A stretch of 64,000 nt of DNA from Nocardioides perillae (GCF_013409425.1 NZ_JACCAC010000001.1:1488001-1552000), one strand, 5' to 3'; positions 16,374-25,865 are shown, numbered from the stretch's first letter. Program-made: numbers and translations. Notes: generated by a model from the letters alone, not told the origin.

Positions 16374-17085
16374 GCAGCAGGGAGCCGGTCAGGCGGCCAC
16401 GGGTGCGGGGCGGGTGCCTCCCGTGCGGGTCGTCGTGGTCGACGACCACGCGATGTTCCGTGCGGGGGTGCGCGCCGAGCTCGCGGGCGCGGTGGGCCGC
16501 GGCGAGGTCGACCTGGTGGCCGAGGCGGCCGACGTCGCCGAGGCGGTGGCGGCCGTGCGCACGCACGCGCCCGACGTCGTGCTGCTCGACGTGCACCTGC
16601 CCGGGGGCGGCGGCGTCGAGGTGATGCGGCAGGCGCCGGCGCCGGCGGGCACGCCCGGCACGCGCTACCTCGCGCTCAGCGTGAGCGACGCCGCCGAGGA
16701 CGTGATCGGCACCATCCGCGGCGGTGCCCGGGGCTACGTCACCAAGACGATCACCGGCGAGGAGTTGGTGGCGGCCGTGCGCCGGGTCGCCGAGGGGGAC
16801 GCCGTCTTCTCGCCGCGCCTGGCCGGCTTCGTGCTCGACGCCTTCACCGGCTCGCCGGACGCGCCCCCGGTGGCGGCGGTCGACGAGGACCTCGACCGCC
16901 TCACCGAGCGCGAGCGCGAGGTGATGCGGCTGATCGCGCGCGGCTACGCCTACAAGGAGGTCGCGCGCGAGCTCTTCATCTCGCCCAAGACGGTCGAGAC
17001 CCACATGGGCAGCGTGCTGCGCAAGCTGCAGCTGTCCTCGCGCCACGAGCTCACCCGCTGGGCCTCCGACCGCCGGCTGCTCTGA
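16363..17085 (+). CDS. LuxR/NarL-family response regulator
   Basis: 240 residues. Receiver domain about 20-145, with the acidic pair in VVVVDDH, phosphoacceptor Asp76 in VVLLDVHLPG, and TKTITGEEL carrying the conserved Lys. The LuxR helix-turn-helix is at about 172-235 (LTEREREVMRLIARGYAYKEVARELFISPKTVETHMGSVLRKL). The GTG start lies inside the end of the kinase gene, so the pair is translationally coupled. The likely target is the TCGGGGAC palindrome at 15006-15059. Confidence 0.93.
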   Translation: MTAEQQGAGQAATGAGRVPPVRVVVVDDHAMFRAGVRAELAGAVGRGEVDLVAEAADVAEAVAAVRTHAPDVVLLDVHLPGGGGVEVMRQAPAPAGTPGTRYLALSVSDAAEDVIGTIRGGARGYVTKTITGEELVAAVRRVAEGDAVFSPRLAGFVLDAFTGSPDAPPVAAVDEDLDRLTEREREVMRLIARGYAYKEVARELFISPKTVETHMGSVLRKLQLSSRHELTRWASDRRLL

Positions 17086-17173
17086 GCTCCGGGCGGGGGC
17101 TGCATCACCCGCAGGGGAGGGGGTACCGACAGGGGAAGTCCCGTCCCACCAGCCCCACCCGAAGCGAGGCGTC

Positions 17174-18562
17174 GTGGCCCACCCCTCTCCAGCGACGGCC
17201 CCCGAGGCCGACGACGAGACTGGGCTGCGCCGGTCGATCACCGGTCCGCAGCTGTTCTTTTACACCCTCGGCGACGTGCTCGGCTCGGGCATCTACGTGC
17301 TCATCGGCCTGGTCGCCGCGGCCGTCGGCGGTGCTTTCTGGATCGCCTTCGCCGTCGGCGTCTCGATCGCCGCGATCACCGGCACGGCCTACGCCGAGCT
17401 GGTCACGAAGTACCCCCAGGCCGCCGGCGCCGCGCTCTACGTCAACAAGGCCTTCGGCAGCCGCGCGCTGACCTTCCTCGTCACGGTCTCGTTCCTCTCC
17501 GCCAGCTTCGCGGCCGCGGGGTCGCTGGCCGGCGGCTTCGCGTCGTACTTCTCGACCGTCTGGGCGAGCCCGCCCACGCTGGCGGTGACGATCGGCTTCG
17601 TCGTGGTGCTGACGGTGGTCAACTTCGTCGGCATCACCGAGTCGGTGGTCCTCACGATGACCATGGCCGTCGTCGAGATCGTCGGCCTCGTCATCGTGCT
17701 GGTCATCGGCATCTGGGTGGTCGCCGCGGGCGACGCCGACTTCGGCGTGCTGACCGACTTCGACACCGGCGGCACCAACTGGGCGCTGGCGATCCTCGCC
17801 GGCGTCGCGCTGTCGTTCTTCGCGATGACCGGCTTCGAGAACACCGCCAACGTCGCCGAGGAGACCATCGACCCGCACCGCTCCTTCCCGCGCTCGCTCG
17901 TCGGCGGCATGGTGACGGCCGGCGTCATCTACGTCCTGGTCTCGATGGCGGCCGCGCTCACGGTGCCCACCGAGGACCTCGCCGGCTCCGACGCCGCGCT
18001 GCTCGAGGTCGTGAAGGCCGGCGTGCTGCCGATCTCGACGCCGTTCATGACCACGCTCTTCGCCTTCATCGCGATGATCGCGATCACCAACACGACGCTG
18101 GTCGCGGTCGTCACGCAGCCGCGCATCCTCTACGGCATGGCCAACGAGGACGTCGTGCCCGGCGTCTTCGCCCGCATCCACGCCGGCCGCCGCAGCCCGT
18201 GGGTCGGCCTGCTCTTCAGCGCCGTCGTGGTCTGCCTGCTGCTCGTCGTCGGCACCTACGCCCCCGAGGTCGAGGGCACCAACCTCGTCGAGCGGCTGGC
18301 GCTCGTGACGGTGGTCTTCCTGCTGTTCATCTACAGCCTCGTGATCGTGGCCTGCCTCAAGCTGCGCGGGCGCGACGAGAGCGAGCGCACCTTCCGCGCC
18401 AGCACGCCGCTGCTGGTGCTCGGCCTCGTCGGCAACGTCGCGATCCTCGCCTGGTCCGTCGACGACGACCCCACCTCGCTGCTGTGGTGCGCGGGGCTCC
18501 TCGCCGTGGGCGTGGTCCTCTACCTCGCCGAGCGGCTCACCGGCTCCCGGAAGGAGGCCTGA
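17174..18562 (+). CDS. APC-family amino acid permease
   Basis: 462-residue membrane transporter with about 12 helices. The first helix contains GDVLGSGIYVLIG, the APC substrate-binding turn, and helix 6 contains FFAMTGFENTANVAEE. Substrate is an amino acid or amine; which one is unknown. Start GTG 17174 follows an AGCGAGG Shine-Dalgarno-like stretch. The next gene, a universal stress protein, starts two bases after the stop, so the two form an operon; APC permeases are often paired with Usp domains that may bind nucleotide to regulate transport. Confidence 0.88.
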   Translation: MAHPSPATAPEADDETGLRRSITGPQLFFYTLGDVLGSGIYVLIGLVAAAVGGAFWIAFAVGVSIAAITGTAYAELVTKYPQAAGAALYVNKAFGSRALTFLVTVSFLSASFAAAGSLAGGFASYFSTVWASPPTLAVTIGFVVVLTVVNFVGITESVVLTMTMAVVEIVGLVIVLVIGIWVVAAGDADFGVLTDFDTGGTNWALAILAGVALSFFAMTGFENTANVAEETIDPHRSFPRSLVGGMVTAGVIYVLVSMAAALTVPTEDLAGSDAALLEVVKAGVLPISTPFMTTLFAFIAMIAITNTTLVAVVTQPRILYGMANEDVVPGVFARIHAGRRSPWVGLLFSAVVVCLLLVVGTYAPEVEGTNLVERLALVTVVFLLFIYSLVIVACLKLRGRDESERTFRASTPLLVLGLVGNVAILAWSVDDDPTSLLWCAGLLAVGVVLYLAERLTGSRKEA

Positions 18563-18563
18563 C

Positions 18564-19046
18564 GTGCACGTCATCGTGACCACCGACGGCTCGAAGCAGT
18601 CGCTCGCCGCGGCCGAGCACCTGAAGTCCTTCGCCGACCCCGAGAAGGTCACGGCCGTCTCGGTGCTCGCCGTCGTGCGACCGCTCGCCGCCGTCGCCTT
18701 CGCCGACGACATCACCCCGGCGGAGCGGCGCCGCGCCGACACCGAGGCCGGGGGCTTCCGCGCCGCCGCCCAGCGCTCGGTCGACGCGGTCGCCGCGGTC
18801 TTCGACGACTGGGGGCCGCGGGTGCACAAGCGCATCCGCTCGGGCTCGCCGGCCGCCGAGATCATCAAGGCCGCCGAGCAGTACGACGCCGGGCTCGTCG
18901 TCGTCGCCGCCGGCGGGCGCGGCATCAGCGACAGCGTGCTCGTGGGCAGCACGGCACAGCGGGTGCAGCACTACGCGCCGTGCCCGGTGCTCGTCGTGCG
19001 CCCGGCCCGCCGCCGACCTCGACGGGGGAAGGCCGCCGGCGGCTGA
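18564..19046 (+). CDS. Universal stress protein (UspA family)
   Basis: 160-residue cytoplasmic protein. HVIVTTDGSKQSLAAAEH is the first strand/loop of the Usp fold, and GGRGISDSVLVGSTAQRVQHYAPCPVLVVRP carries the G-x2-G-x9-G(S/T) ATP-binding motif. ATP-binding type is therefore expected. It directly follows the APC permease gene and probably modulates or is co-regulated with it. The C-terminal tail is unusually basic (ARRRPRRGKAAGG). Confidence 0.9.
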   Translation: MHVIVTTDGSKQSLAAAEHLKSFADPEKVTAVSVLAVVRPLAAVAFADDITPAERRRADTEAGGFRAAAQRSVDAVAAVFDDWGPRVHKRIRSGSPAAEIIKAAEQYDAGLVVVAAGGRGISDSVLVGSTAQRVQHYAPCPVLVVRPARRRPRRGKAAGG

Positions 19047-19047
19047 C

Positions 19048-19053
19048 TAGGCT
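19048..19053 (+). promoter_or_regulatory. Leaderless -10 element (TAGGCT)
   Basis: TAGGCT followed by seven bases and ATG 19061. It overlaps the region just after the Usp stop and gives the small membrane protein and purU their own promoter. Confidence 0.5.
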
Positions 19054-19060
19054 GCGGGCC

Positions 19061-19417
19061 ATGGAGATCCTGCGCCTGGTCCTGCTCTTCCTGCACATCC
19101 TGGGGTTCGCGGCGCTCATCGGCGGCCTGCTGTCGCAGGTGCGCGCGCCGGAGAAGCGCGTCCTCGACGTCATGCGCGACGGCGTCGGCACCGCCTTCCT
19201 GACCGGCCTGTTCCTCGTCGGCGTGCTCGAGGCGGGCGACGCCGACGTCGACCACGTCAAGATCGGCGTGAAGTTCGCGATCGGGCTCGTGCTGCTCGGC
19301 CTGGTGATGGCCAACATGCGCAAGCCGCGCATCCCCGACGGCCTCTTCTGGGGCCTGCTGGCGCTCAGCGTCGTCAACGTGGCGGTCGCGGTCTTCTGGT
19401 CCCCGGTCCACACGTGA
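19061..19417 (+). CDS. Small four-helix membrane protein
   Basis: 118 residues almost entirely hydrophobic, with about four helices: ILRLVLLFLHILGFAALIGGLLS, VGTAFLTGLFLVGVLEAG, HVKIGVKFAIGLVLLGLVMANM and LFWGLLALSVVNVAVAVFW. Conserved-looking His in helix 1 (LFLHILGFAALIG) recalls small integral membrane proteins of unknown function common in actinobacteria. Overlaps purU by GTGA. Confidence 0.75.
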   Translation: MEILRLVLLFLHILGFAALIGGLLSQVRAPEKRVLDVMRDGVGTAFLTGLFLVGVLEAGDADVDHVKIGVKFAIGLVLLGLVMANMRKPRIPDGLFWGLLALSVVNVAVAVFWSPVHT

Positions 19418-20286
19418 GCGCCGCCGTGGCGCAGCCGGCCGCGCCGGAGCACGTGCTCACGCTGTCGTGCCCCGACGGGCCCGGCATCGTCGCCGACGTG
19501 ACCCGGCTGCTCGCCGACGCCGGCTGCAACATCGAGCAGTCCCAGCAGTACGGCGACCCCGACACCGACCGCTTCTTCCTGCGGGTGCAGGTGCAAGCCG
19601 GCGACGTCGGCCTCGACGAGCTGCGCGACCGCTTCGCCCCGCTCGCCGAGCGGCGGGGGATGACCTGGCAGCTGCGCGACGCGGCGAGCCGCCCCCGCGT
19701 GCTGATCCTCGTCAGCCGCTTCGGCCACTGCCTCAACGACCTGCTCTTCCGCTGGTCCTCCGGCGCGCTGCCGGTCGACGTGGTCGGCGTGGTGTCCAAC
19801 CACACCGACTTCGAGCGCCTCGCGGGCAACTACGGCGTGCCGTTCCACCACGTGCCCGTCGCGCCCGGTGGCAAGGCCGAGGCGGAGGCCGCGCTGCTCG
19901 AGGTGGTCCGCGGTGAGCAGGTCGACCTGGTGGTGCTCGCGCGCTACATGCAGATCCTCAGCGACGACCTGTGCCGCGAGCTCGAGGGCCGCGCCATCAA
20001 CATCCACCACTCGATGCTCCCGAGCTTCAAGGGCGCCAAGCCCTACCACCAGGCGCACGACCGCGGCGTCAAGCTGATCGGCGCGACCGCGCACTACGTC
20101 ACCGCCGACCTCGACGAGGGCCCGATCATCGAGCAGGAGGTCACCCGCGTCGACCACGCCATGAGCGTCGAGCAGCTCGTCGCCGCCGGCCGCGAGCTCG
20201 AGTGCCAGGCCCTCGCGCGCGCCGTCCGCTGGCACGCCGAGTCGCGGGTGCTGCTCAACGGTCGTCGCACCGTCGTGTTCCGCTGA
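19414..20286 (+). CDS. purU: Formyltetrahydrofolate deformylase
   Basis: 290 residues. Hydrolyses 10-formyl-THF to formate and THF, balancing one-carbon pools for purine synthesis. The N-terminal ACT domain (about 12-88, LSCPDGPGIVADVTRLLADAGCNI) senses methionine/glycine in the E. coli enzyme. The formyltransferase-fold domain carries Asn196 and His198 (INIHHSMLPSF) and Asp234 (TADLDEGPIIEQ), the catalytic triad, and SRFGHCLNDLLFRW at 101-114, typical of PurU rather than PurN. Start GTG overlaps the preceding stop. Confidence 0.95.
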   Translation: MSAAVAQPAAPEHVLTLSCPDGPGIVADVTRLLADAGCNIEQSQQYGDPDTDRFFLRVQVQAGDVGLDELRDRFAPLAERRGMTWQLRDAASRPRVLILVSRFGHCLNDLLFRWSSGALPVDVVGVVSNHTDFERLAGNYGVPFHHVPVAPGGKAEAEAALLEVVRGEQVDLVVLARYMQILSDDLCRELEGRAINIHHSMLPSFKGAKPYHQAHDRGVKLIGATAHYVTADLDEGPIIEQEVTRVDHAMSVEQLVAAGRELECQALARAVRWHAESRVLLNGRRTVVFR

Positions 20287-20327
20287 CCCGCCCCCCTCGC
20301 CGTACGCCGGGGGTGCGGGTCGACGAC

Positions 20328-20333
20328 TAGCCT
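20328..20333 (+). promoter_or_regulatory. Leaderless -10 element (TAGCCT)
   Basis: TAGCCT followed by six bases and GTG 20340. Confidence 0.5.
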
Positions 20334-20339
20334 GCGCCC

Positions 20340-20975
20340 GTGGACGGACGCAGGCTGCTGCTCGGCGACTGGACCCCGCTCGTGCGCGACGGCATCGACG
20401 TGCTCCGGGCGGGACTGGTCGTCGCCACGGTCGCGGCGGCGCTGGCCGGGGACGCGAAGGCCGTGGTGGCGCTCGGGTCCGCGACGGTCCTCGCCCTGCT
20501 GGCGCGGGTGGTCGACCTGCCGCGCGCCTACGACGTCACGTTCGTGCTGGTGCTCTCGCTGCACGCGACCGGCGAGGCGCTGGGCTGGTACGACGCGGTC
20601 CCGTGGTTCGACCGGGTCGTCCACGTCGTCCTGCCGTGCCTCGTGGCCCCGGTGCTCTACATCGGGCTGGCGCGGCTCGAGGTGCTCCCCGACCCGCGCG
20701 ACGACACCCGCGCGCGCCACCTCGTGGGCATGGCGGTCGTCGCCTTCTGCCTCGGCATGACGGTGGGGGGCCTGTGGGAGGTCGTGGAGTACGGCTCCGA
20801 CGGCTACCTCGACACCGCGCTGTCGGAGGGCAACGCCGACACCGTCGGCGACCTCGTCGCCGATGCCGCCGGGTCGCTGCTGGGAGCCTTGCTGCTCGTC
20901 GCCTGGACCCGGTGGGGGTGGGGCTCCGTGCGCCGCGTCGACGGCGTCAACACCTACGAGGACACCGACGCCTGA
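20340..20975 (+). CDS. DUF2238/YjdF-like membrane protein
   Basis: 211 residues with about five to six membrane helices. WFDRVVHVVLPCLVAPVLYIGL and the later GLWEVVEYGSDGYL...NADTVGDLVADAAGSLLGALLL match the YjdF/DUF2238 pattern, with conserved acidic residues inside helices. Function unknown. Start GTG is set by a leaderless promoter. pcrA follows after 31 bases with its own -10 element. Confidence 0.75.
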   Translation: MDGRRLLLGDWTPLVRDGIDVLRAGLVVATVAAALAGDAKAVVALGSATVLALLARVVDLPRAYDVTFVLVLSLHATGEALGWYDAVPWFDRVVHVVLPCLVAPVLYIGLARLEVLPDPRDDTRARHLVGMAVVAFCLGMTVGGLWEVVEYGSDGYLDTALSEGNADTVGDLVADAAGSLLGALLLVAWTRWGWGSVRRVDGVNTYEDTDA

Positions 20976-20991
20976 CCCGACCGCCGGCGCG

Positions 20992-20997
20992 TAGGCT
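20992..20997 (+). promoter_or_regulatory. -10 element (TAGGCT) of pcrA
   Basis: TAGGCT ends nine bases before ATG 21007, giving a leader of zero to a few bases. Confidence 0.45.
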
Positions 20998-21006
20998 GGA
21001 CCCACG

Positions 21007-23445
21007 ATGAGCACCCCCTTCACGCTGTCCGGGCTCGAGCTGCCGCAGGAGGCGCCCCGGCGCCGCGGCCCGTCCGCCGAGGAGCTCCTCGAGGGCCTCA
21101 ACGAGCCCCAGCGGGCGGCGGTGACCCACGCCGGCGCACCGCTCCTCGTGGTCGCCGGCGCGGGCTCCGGCAAGACCCGCGTGCTGACCCGCCGCATCGC
21201 CTGGCTGATCTCCGAGCGCGGCGCGCACCCCGGCTCGATCCTCGCGATCACCTTCACCAACAAGGCCGCGGCCGAGATGAAGGAGCGCGTCGAGGAGCTG
21301 GTGGGCGGGCGCGCCCGCATCATGTGGGTCTCGACGTTCCACTCCGCGTGCGTGCGCATCCTGCGCAAGGAGGTCGATCGGATCGGCCTCAAGAGCAGCT
21401 TCTCGATCTACGACGCCGCCGACTCCAAGCGGCTCATGACGCTGGTGTGCCGCGACCTCGACCTCGACGCGAAGCAGTTCCAACCCGGCGCGGTGCTGCA
21501 CTGGGTGTCGTCGCAGAAGAACGAGCTCAAGGACGTCGACGCGGTCAAGGCGGAGGCCCGCAACCGGATCGAAGAGTCCTACGCCGCGGCCTACGACCTC
21601 TACCAGCGCCGGCTGCGCGAGGCCAACGCCATGGACTTCGACGACCTCATCATGTCGACGGTCCACCTCTTCCAGGCCTTCCCCGACGTGCGGGAGACCT
21701 ACCGCCGCCGTTTCCGCCACGTCCTCGTCGACGAGTACCAGGACACCAACCACGCGCAGTACGCCCTCGTCCACCAGCTGTGCGCCGCCGACCCGGAGGG
21801 CGGGACGCACGCCGACGCGGAGGGCGCGGGCGGGGTCGAGCCCTCCGAGCTGATGGTGGTCGGCGACGCCGACCAGTCGATCTACGCCTTCCGCGGCGCC
21901 AACATCCGCAACATCCTCGACTTCGAGCAGGACTTCCCCGACGCGGCCTCGATCCTGCTGGAGCAGAACTACCGCTCCACGCAGACGATCCTCGAGGCCG
22001 CCAACGCCGTCATCGGCCACAACAAGGGCCGCAAGGCCAAGCGGCTGTGGTCCGACGCCGGCCGGGGCGAGCGGATCGTCGGCTACGTCGCCGACGACGA
22101 GCGCGACGAGGCGCGCTTCGTCTCCGAGGAGATCGACAGCCTCACCGACGAGGCCGGGGTGCGGCCCGGCGACGTCGCGGTGTTCTACCGCACCAACGCC
22201 CAGTCACGCGTCTTCGAGGAGGTGTTCATCCGCACCGGCCAGCCCTACAAGGTGGTCGGCGGGGTGCGGTTCTACGAGCGCAAGGAGGTGCGCGACGCGC
22301 TCGCCTACCTGCGGCTGCTGGTCAACCCGGCCGACGAGATCTCGCTGCGCCGGGTGCTCAACACCCCCAAGCGCGGCATCGGCGACCGGGCCGAGGCGTG
22401 CATCGCCGCGCTGGCCGAGCGCGACGGCACCACCTTCTGGGAGGCGCTGCGCCGTGCCGACCAGGCGCCGGGCCTGGCGACGCGGTCGCTGAAGAACGTC
22501 GAGGCGTTCGTCGCCGTGGTCGAGGAGCTGCAGTCGATGGTCGACGCCGGTGAGCGCGCCGACGTGGTGCTCGAGTCGGTGCTCGACAAGTCCGGCTACC
22601 TCGCCGCGCTCGAGGCCTCCGACGACCCCCAGGACGAGGTGCGCGTCGAGAACCTCGCCGAGCTCGTCGCGGTCGCGCGCGAGTTCAGCGACGACCCGGT
22701 CGCCGGTCCGTCCGCCGACCCCGCCGACGTCGAGGCCGAGCAGGTGGCGCCCGGTCTGCGCGACTTCCTCGAGCGGGTCGCGCTGGTGGCCGACGCCGAC
22801 CAGATCCCCGACCCCTCCGGCGAGGAGCAGGGCGTCGTCACGCTCATGACGCTCCACACCGCCAAGGGCCTGGAGTTCCCGGTCGTCTTCCTGACCGGCC
22901 TCGAGGACGGCGTCTTCCCGCACAGCCGCTCGCTCGGCGACCAGCCCGAGCTGGAGGAGGAGCGGCGCCTGGCCTACGTCGGGGTGACCCGGGCGCGGCA
23001 GCGCCTCTACCTCTCCCGCGCCGTCGTCCGCTCGGCCTGGGGCGCGCCGGCGCACAACCCGGCCTCGCGCTTCCTCGACGAGATGCCCGTCGACCTCGTC
23101 GACTGGCGTCGCACCGAGGCCGCCCAGACCTCGTGGAACCGGCCCGACCTCGCGAGCGGCTCGACGGCGTACGGCTCGGGTCGCGGCAGCTTCGGCGTCG
23201 CGACCGCCGCGGGGCGACGCAACTTCTCCTCCGCCGCGCTGCGGGCCGACGCGGCCGCCAAGCAGAAGGCCGCCCGCCCGATCCCGTCGCTCGACCCGGG
23301 CGACCGGGTCGTGCACGACTCCTTCGGCCTCGGCACGGTCGTCACCGTCGAGGGGCAGGGCGAGAAGTCGGTCGCCTCGATCGACTTCGGCTCCGAGGGC
23401 GTCAAGCGCCTGCTGCTGCGCTACGCCCCGGTGGAGAAGCTGTAG
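21007..23445 (+). CDS. pcrA: ATP-dependent DNA helicase PcrA/UvrD
   Basis: 812-residue superfamily 1A 3'-5' helicase used in repair and replication-fork maintenance. Q-motif region LNEPQRAAVTH, Walker A GAGSGKT at 51-57, ITFTNKAAAEMKERV (motif Ia), VDEYQDTNHAQY (motif II), VGDADQSIYAFRGA (motif III), QNYRSTQ (motif IV), VTLMTLHTAKGLEFPVVFLTGLEDGVFPH (motif V) and EEERRLAYVGVTRAR (motif VI) are all present. The C-terminus (GDRVVHDSFGLGTVVTVEG...) is the Tudor-like domain that contacts RNA polymerase in relatives. An acidic/Gly insertion near residues 262-278 is specific to this protein. Confidence 0.97.
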   Translation: MSTPFTLSGLELPQEAPRRRGPSAEELLEGLNEPQRAAVTHAGAPLLVVAGAGSGKTRVLTRRIAWLISERGAHPGSILAITFTNKAAAEMKERVEELVGGRARIMWVSTFHSACVRILRKEVDRIGLKSSFSIYDAADSKRLMTLVCRDLDLDAKQFQPGAVLHWVSSQKNELKDVDAVKAEARNRIEESYAAAYDLYQRRLREANAMDFDDLIMSTVHLFQAFPDVRETYRRRFRHVLVDEYQDTNHAQYALVHQLCAADPEGGTHADAEGAGGVEPSELMVVGDADQSIYAFRGANIRNILDFEQDFPDAASILLEQNYRSTQTILEAANAVIGHNKGRKAKRLWSDAGRGERIVGYVADDERDEARFVSEEIDSLTDEAGVRPGDVAVFYRTNAQSRVFEEVFIRTGQPYKVVGGVRFYERKEVRDALAYLRLLVNPADEISLRRVLNTPKRGIGDRAEACIAALAERDGTTFWEALRRADQAPGLATRSLKNVEAFVAVVEELQSMVDAGERADVVLESVLDKSGYLAALEASDDPQDEVRVENLAELVAVAREFSDDPVAGPSADPADVEAEQVAPGLRDFLERVALVADADQIPDPSGEEQGVVTLMTLHTAKGLEFPVVFLTGLEDGVFPHSRSLGDQPELEEERRLAYVGVTRARQRLYLSRAVVRSAWGAPAHNPASRFLDEMPVDLVDWRRTEAAQTSWNRPDLASGSTAYGSGRGSFGVATAAGRRNFSSAALRADAAAKQKAARPIPSLDPGDRVVHDSFGLGTVVTVEGQGEKSVASIDFGSEGVKRLLLRYAPVEKL

Positions 23446-23446
23446 G

Positions 23447-24394
23447 TCAGGGGGTGACGCCGTTGACGGCGAGCGCCTGGAAGGGGTCGACCGGGTCGCC
23501 GGCACCGGGGCGCACCTCGAGGTGCAGGTGCGGGCCGAAGCTGTTGCCGGTGGAGCCGACGTAGCCGATGACCTCACCGGCGCGGACGGTCTGCCCGACG
23601 CTCGCGGCGAAGGCCGTCTGGTGGCAGAACCACAGCTCCGTGCCGTCCTCGAGGGTCAGCACGGTCTTGTTGCCGTAGGCGCCGTCGTAGCCGGTCTCGG
23701 TGATCGTGCCGTTGGCGACGGCCTTGATCGGGGTGCCGGACGGGGCGGCGAAGTCGAGGCCGGTGTGGTAGCCGGAGGAGTAGTAGCCCGCGGCCATGCC
23801 GAACGTGTTGGTGAGGCGGTAGGAGTCGAGCGGCAGCACCCACTGGTTGGCCGCGATCTTCTTCGCCTGCACCTCGGCCTGCTGGGCGAAGGCGGCCAGG
23901 GCGGCGTTGCGCTCCTTGGCCTGCGCCTCGGCCTGCTGCAGCAGGTCGGCGTCGGCGGCGTCCTCGAGGGCGTCGCGACGCGAGTCGCGGCTGACGACCG
24001 CGCGCCGGTCGGCGAGCAGGCTGGCGCGGGCCACGGCGCTGTCGCCGGTCAGGGCGCTGGCGACCGCGAAGCCCCGGTCGGCGACGGTCGCGCCCTCGTC
24101 GGGCGAGGTGGGGGAGGCGAGGGCACCGCCCACGGCGACGGCCAGGACGGCGACGCCGGCCAGCACGGGCACGGGCGGGAGCGCGGAGACGACGGAGGGG
24201 CGCGCAGCGTGCTTGACGGCCTTGCGCTTGCCCGGGGTGCTCGCGGCGGGAGCGCTCGCGGCGGGGGTGACGCGCGCCACGTCGGCGGCGGACGCATGCG
24301 GTGCGTCGAGGGGGGTACGGGACGTGCGGGTCGAGAGCGTGCGGCGTGCCGAGGAGTCGCGCACAGCGCGACGGTCTGCTCGGTGGTTTCCCAT
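23447..24394 (-). CDS. Membrane-anchored M23 family metallopeptidase (LytM-like)
   Basis: 315 residues. A basic cytoplasmic N-terminus of about 70 residues precedes one membrane helix (about 73-93), then an extracytoplasmic coiled coil (about 135-182, rich in Ala/Glu/Gln) and the M23 domain. Zinc ligands and catalytic residues are intact: His210 and Asp214 in HTGLDFA, His258, and His289/His291 in HLHLE. It should cut or regulate cutting of peptidoglycan cross-bridges. ATG 24394 is preferred because the predicted helix is then internal and the upstream reading loses protein character. Its stop lies one base from the convergent pcrA stop. Confidence 0.88.
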   Translation of the reverse strand: MGNHRADRRAVRDSSARRTLSTRTSRTPLDAPHASAADVARVTPAASAPAASTPGKRKAVKHAARPSVVSALPPVPVLAGVAVLAVAVGGALASPTSPDEGATVADRGFAVASALTGDSAVARASLLADRRAVVSRDSRRDALEDAADADLLQQAEAQAKERNAALAAFAQQAEVQAKKIAANQWVLPLDSYRLTNTFGMAAGYYSSGYHTGLDFAAPSGTPIKAVANGTITETGYDGAYGNKTVLTLEDGTELWFCHQTAFAASVGQTVRAGEVIGYVGSTGNSFGPHLHLEVRPGAGDPVDPFQALAVNGVTP

Positions 24395-24517
24395 GGGGGC
24401 AGGGGACCCTTCGTCGGGGGACGGCGGCCAGCGAGCCTCGACCATAACGGATGCCCGTACGCCCCTGAAATCCCCGGTCCGGACATCTGTGGACCGCCCT
24501 GTCGGGCCATGCCCGGG

Positions 24518-24533
24518 CCCCGGTCGACCGGGG
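24518..24533. promoter_or_regulatory. Perfect 16-base palindrome between the M23 peptidase and sucC
   Basis: CCCCGGTCGACCGGGG is perfectly self-complementary and lies in the 283-base divergent gap, 68 bases before the sucC -10 element and about 125 bases before the M23 start. Its symmetry suits a dimeric regulator, but GC-rich palindromes also occur by chance. Apart from this and the sucC promoter I see nothing else definite in the gap; a hairpin with CCACGCC/GGCGTGG arms lies near 24551-24580. Confidence 0.35.
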
Positions 24534-24600
24534 TGTCGACGTGACGCGTTCCACGCCGCTGGGCCCTCCCTGGGCGTGGTGGGCCCCGCGCGGCCGGGTC

Positions 24601-24606
24601 TAGGGT
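24601..24606 (+). promoter_or_regulatory. -10 element (TAGGGT) of sucCD
   Basis: TAGGGT predicts a start near 24613 and so a leader of about 65 bases before sucC, unlike the leaderless genes around it. An AGGAC stretch precedes the GTG by about ten bases. Confidence 0.4.
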
Positions 24607-24677
24607 GCGAGGCGGCATTCCCGGACCGACCACACGTCCCGGTCGTCCGGACATCGACAGCGAGGACTGGTTGCATC

Positions 24678-25847
24678 GTGGACCTGATGGAGTACCAGGC
24701 GAAGGAGCTCTTCGCCAAGCACGGGGTGGCGACGACGCTCGGTCGCGTCGTCGAGACCGCCGACGAGGCCAAGGCAGCTGCCGAGGAGCTCGGCGGCGTC
24801 ACCGTCGTCAAGGCGCAGGTCAAGGCCGGCGGTCGCGGCAAGGCGGGCGGCGTGAAGCTCGCGAAGACCGCCGACGAGGCGCACGAGCACGCCGGCAACA
24901 TCCTGGGGATGGAGATCAAGGGCCTCACGGTCAACCGCGTGCTGGTCACCCCGGCGACGCCGCCGCAGGAGGAGTACTACTTCTCCTTCCTGCTCGACCG
25001 CGCGAACCGGCAGTACCTCTGCATCGCCAGCGTCGAGGGCGGCGTGGAGATCGAGGAGGTCGCCAAGACCAACCCCGACGCGGTCAAGCAGATCCCGATC
25101 GACCCGGGCACCGGCGTCGACGCGGAGAAGGCGCGCGCGATCGCCACCGAGGCCGGCTTCCCCGAGCCCGTCTTCGAGCAGGCCGTCGAGATGATCGAGA
25201 AGCTCTACCGGGTCTTCGTCGAGGAGGACGCGACCCTCGTCGAGGTCAACCCGCTCGCGCGGCTCGAGGGCGACGTGCTCGAGGCGCTCGACGGCAAGGT
25301 CTCGCTCGACGAGAACGCCTCCGAGGTGCGCCACCCGCACCACGAGGAGTTCGAGATCCGGGAGGAGGCCGACGCGCTCGAGTCGAAGGCCAAGGACAAG
25401 GGCCTCAACTACGTCAAGCTCGACGGCCAGGTCGGCATCATCGGCAACGGCGCGGGCCTGGTCATGTCGACGCTCGACGTGGTCGCCTACGCCGGCGAGG
25501 CGCACGGCGGGGTCAAGCCCGCCAACTTCCTCGACATCGGCGGCGGCGCCAACGCGCAGGTGATGGCCGACGGTCTCGACGTCATCCTCGGCGACCCGCA
25601 GGTCAAGAGCGTCTTCGTCAACGTCTTCGGCGGCATCACCGCCTGCGACGAGGTCGCCAACGGCATCAAGGGCGCGCTGGAGATCCTCGGCGACGAGGCC
25701 ACCAAGCCGCTCGTCGTGCGCCTGGACGGCAACAACGTCGAGGAGGGTCGCCGCATCCTCGACGAGCTCGCGCACCCGCTGGTGACGCAGGTCGACACCA
25801 TGGACGGTGCGGCCGACAAGGCCGCCGAGCTCGCCCACCAGGCCTGA
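24678..25847 (+). CDS. sucC: Succinyl-CoA synthetase (ADP/GDP-forming) beta subunit
   Basis: 389 residues, the usual length. Catalyses succinyl-CoA + ADP/GDP + Pi to succinate + CoA + ATP/GTP with SucD. The ATP-grasp domain opens [17 protein letters not shown] and contains [20 protein letters not shown]; the C-terminal CoA-ligase domain holds [22 protein letters not shown] and [19 protein letters not shown] 24678 rather than ATG 24687 gives the family N-terminus MDL-EYQ. Starts a two-gene operon with sucD (18-base gap). Confidence 0.97.
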   Translation: MDLMEYQAKELFAKHGVATTLGRVVETADEAKAAAEELGGVTVVKAQVKAGGRGKAGGVKLAKTADEAHEHAGNILGMEIKGLTVNRVLVTPATPPQEEYYFSFLLDRANRQYLCIASVEGGVEIEEVAKTNPDAVKQIPIDPGTGVDAEKARAIATEAGFPEPVFEQAVEMIEKLYRVFVEEDATLVEVNPLARLEGDVLEALDGKVSLDENASEVRHPHHEEFEIREEADALESKAKDKGLNYVKLDGQVGIIGNGAGLVMSTLDVVAYAGEAHGGVKPANFLDIGGGANAQVMADGLDVILGDPQVKSVFVNVFGGITACDEVANGIKGALEILGDEATKPLVVRLDGNNVEEGRRILDELAHPLVTQVDTMDGAADKAAELAHQA

Positions 25848-25865
25848 CGAGAAGGACCAGAAGAG

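Noticed and set aside
24395..24540. Cyclic-di-AMP (ydaO) riboswitch upstream of the M23 peptidase
   Set aside because: Cell-wall hydrolase genes of actinobacteria often have one, but I did not find its conserved segments on the minus strand here.
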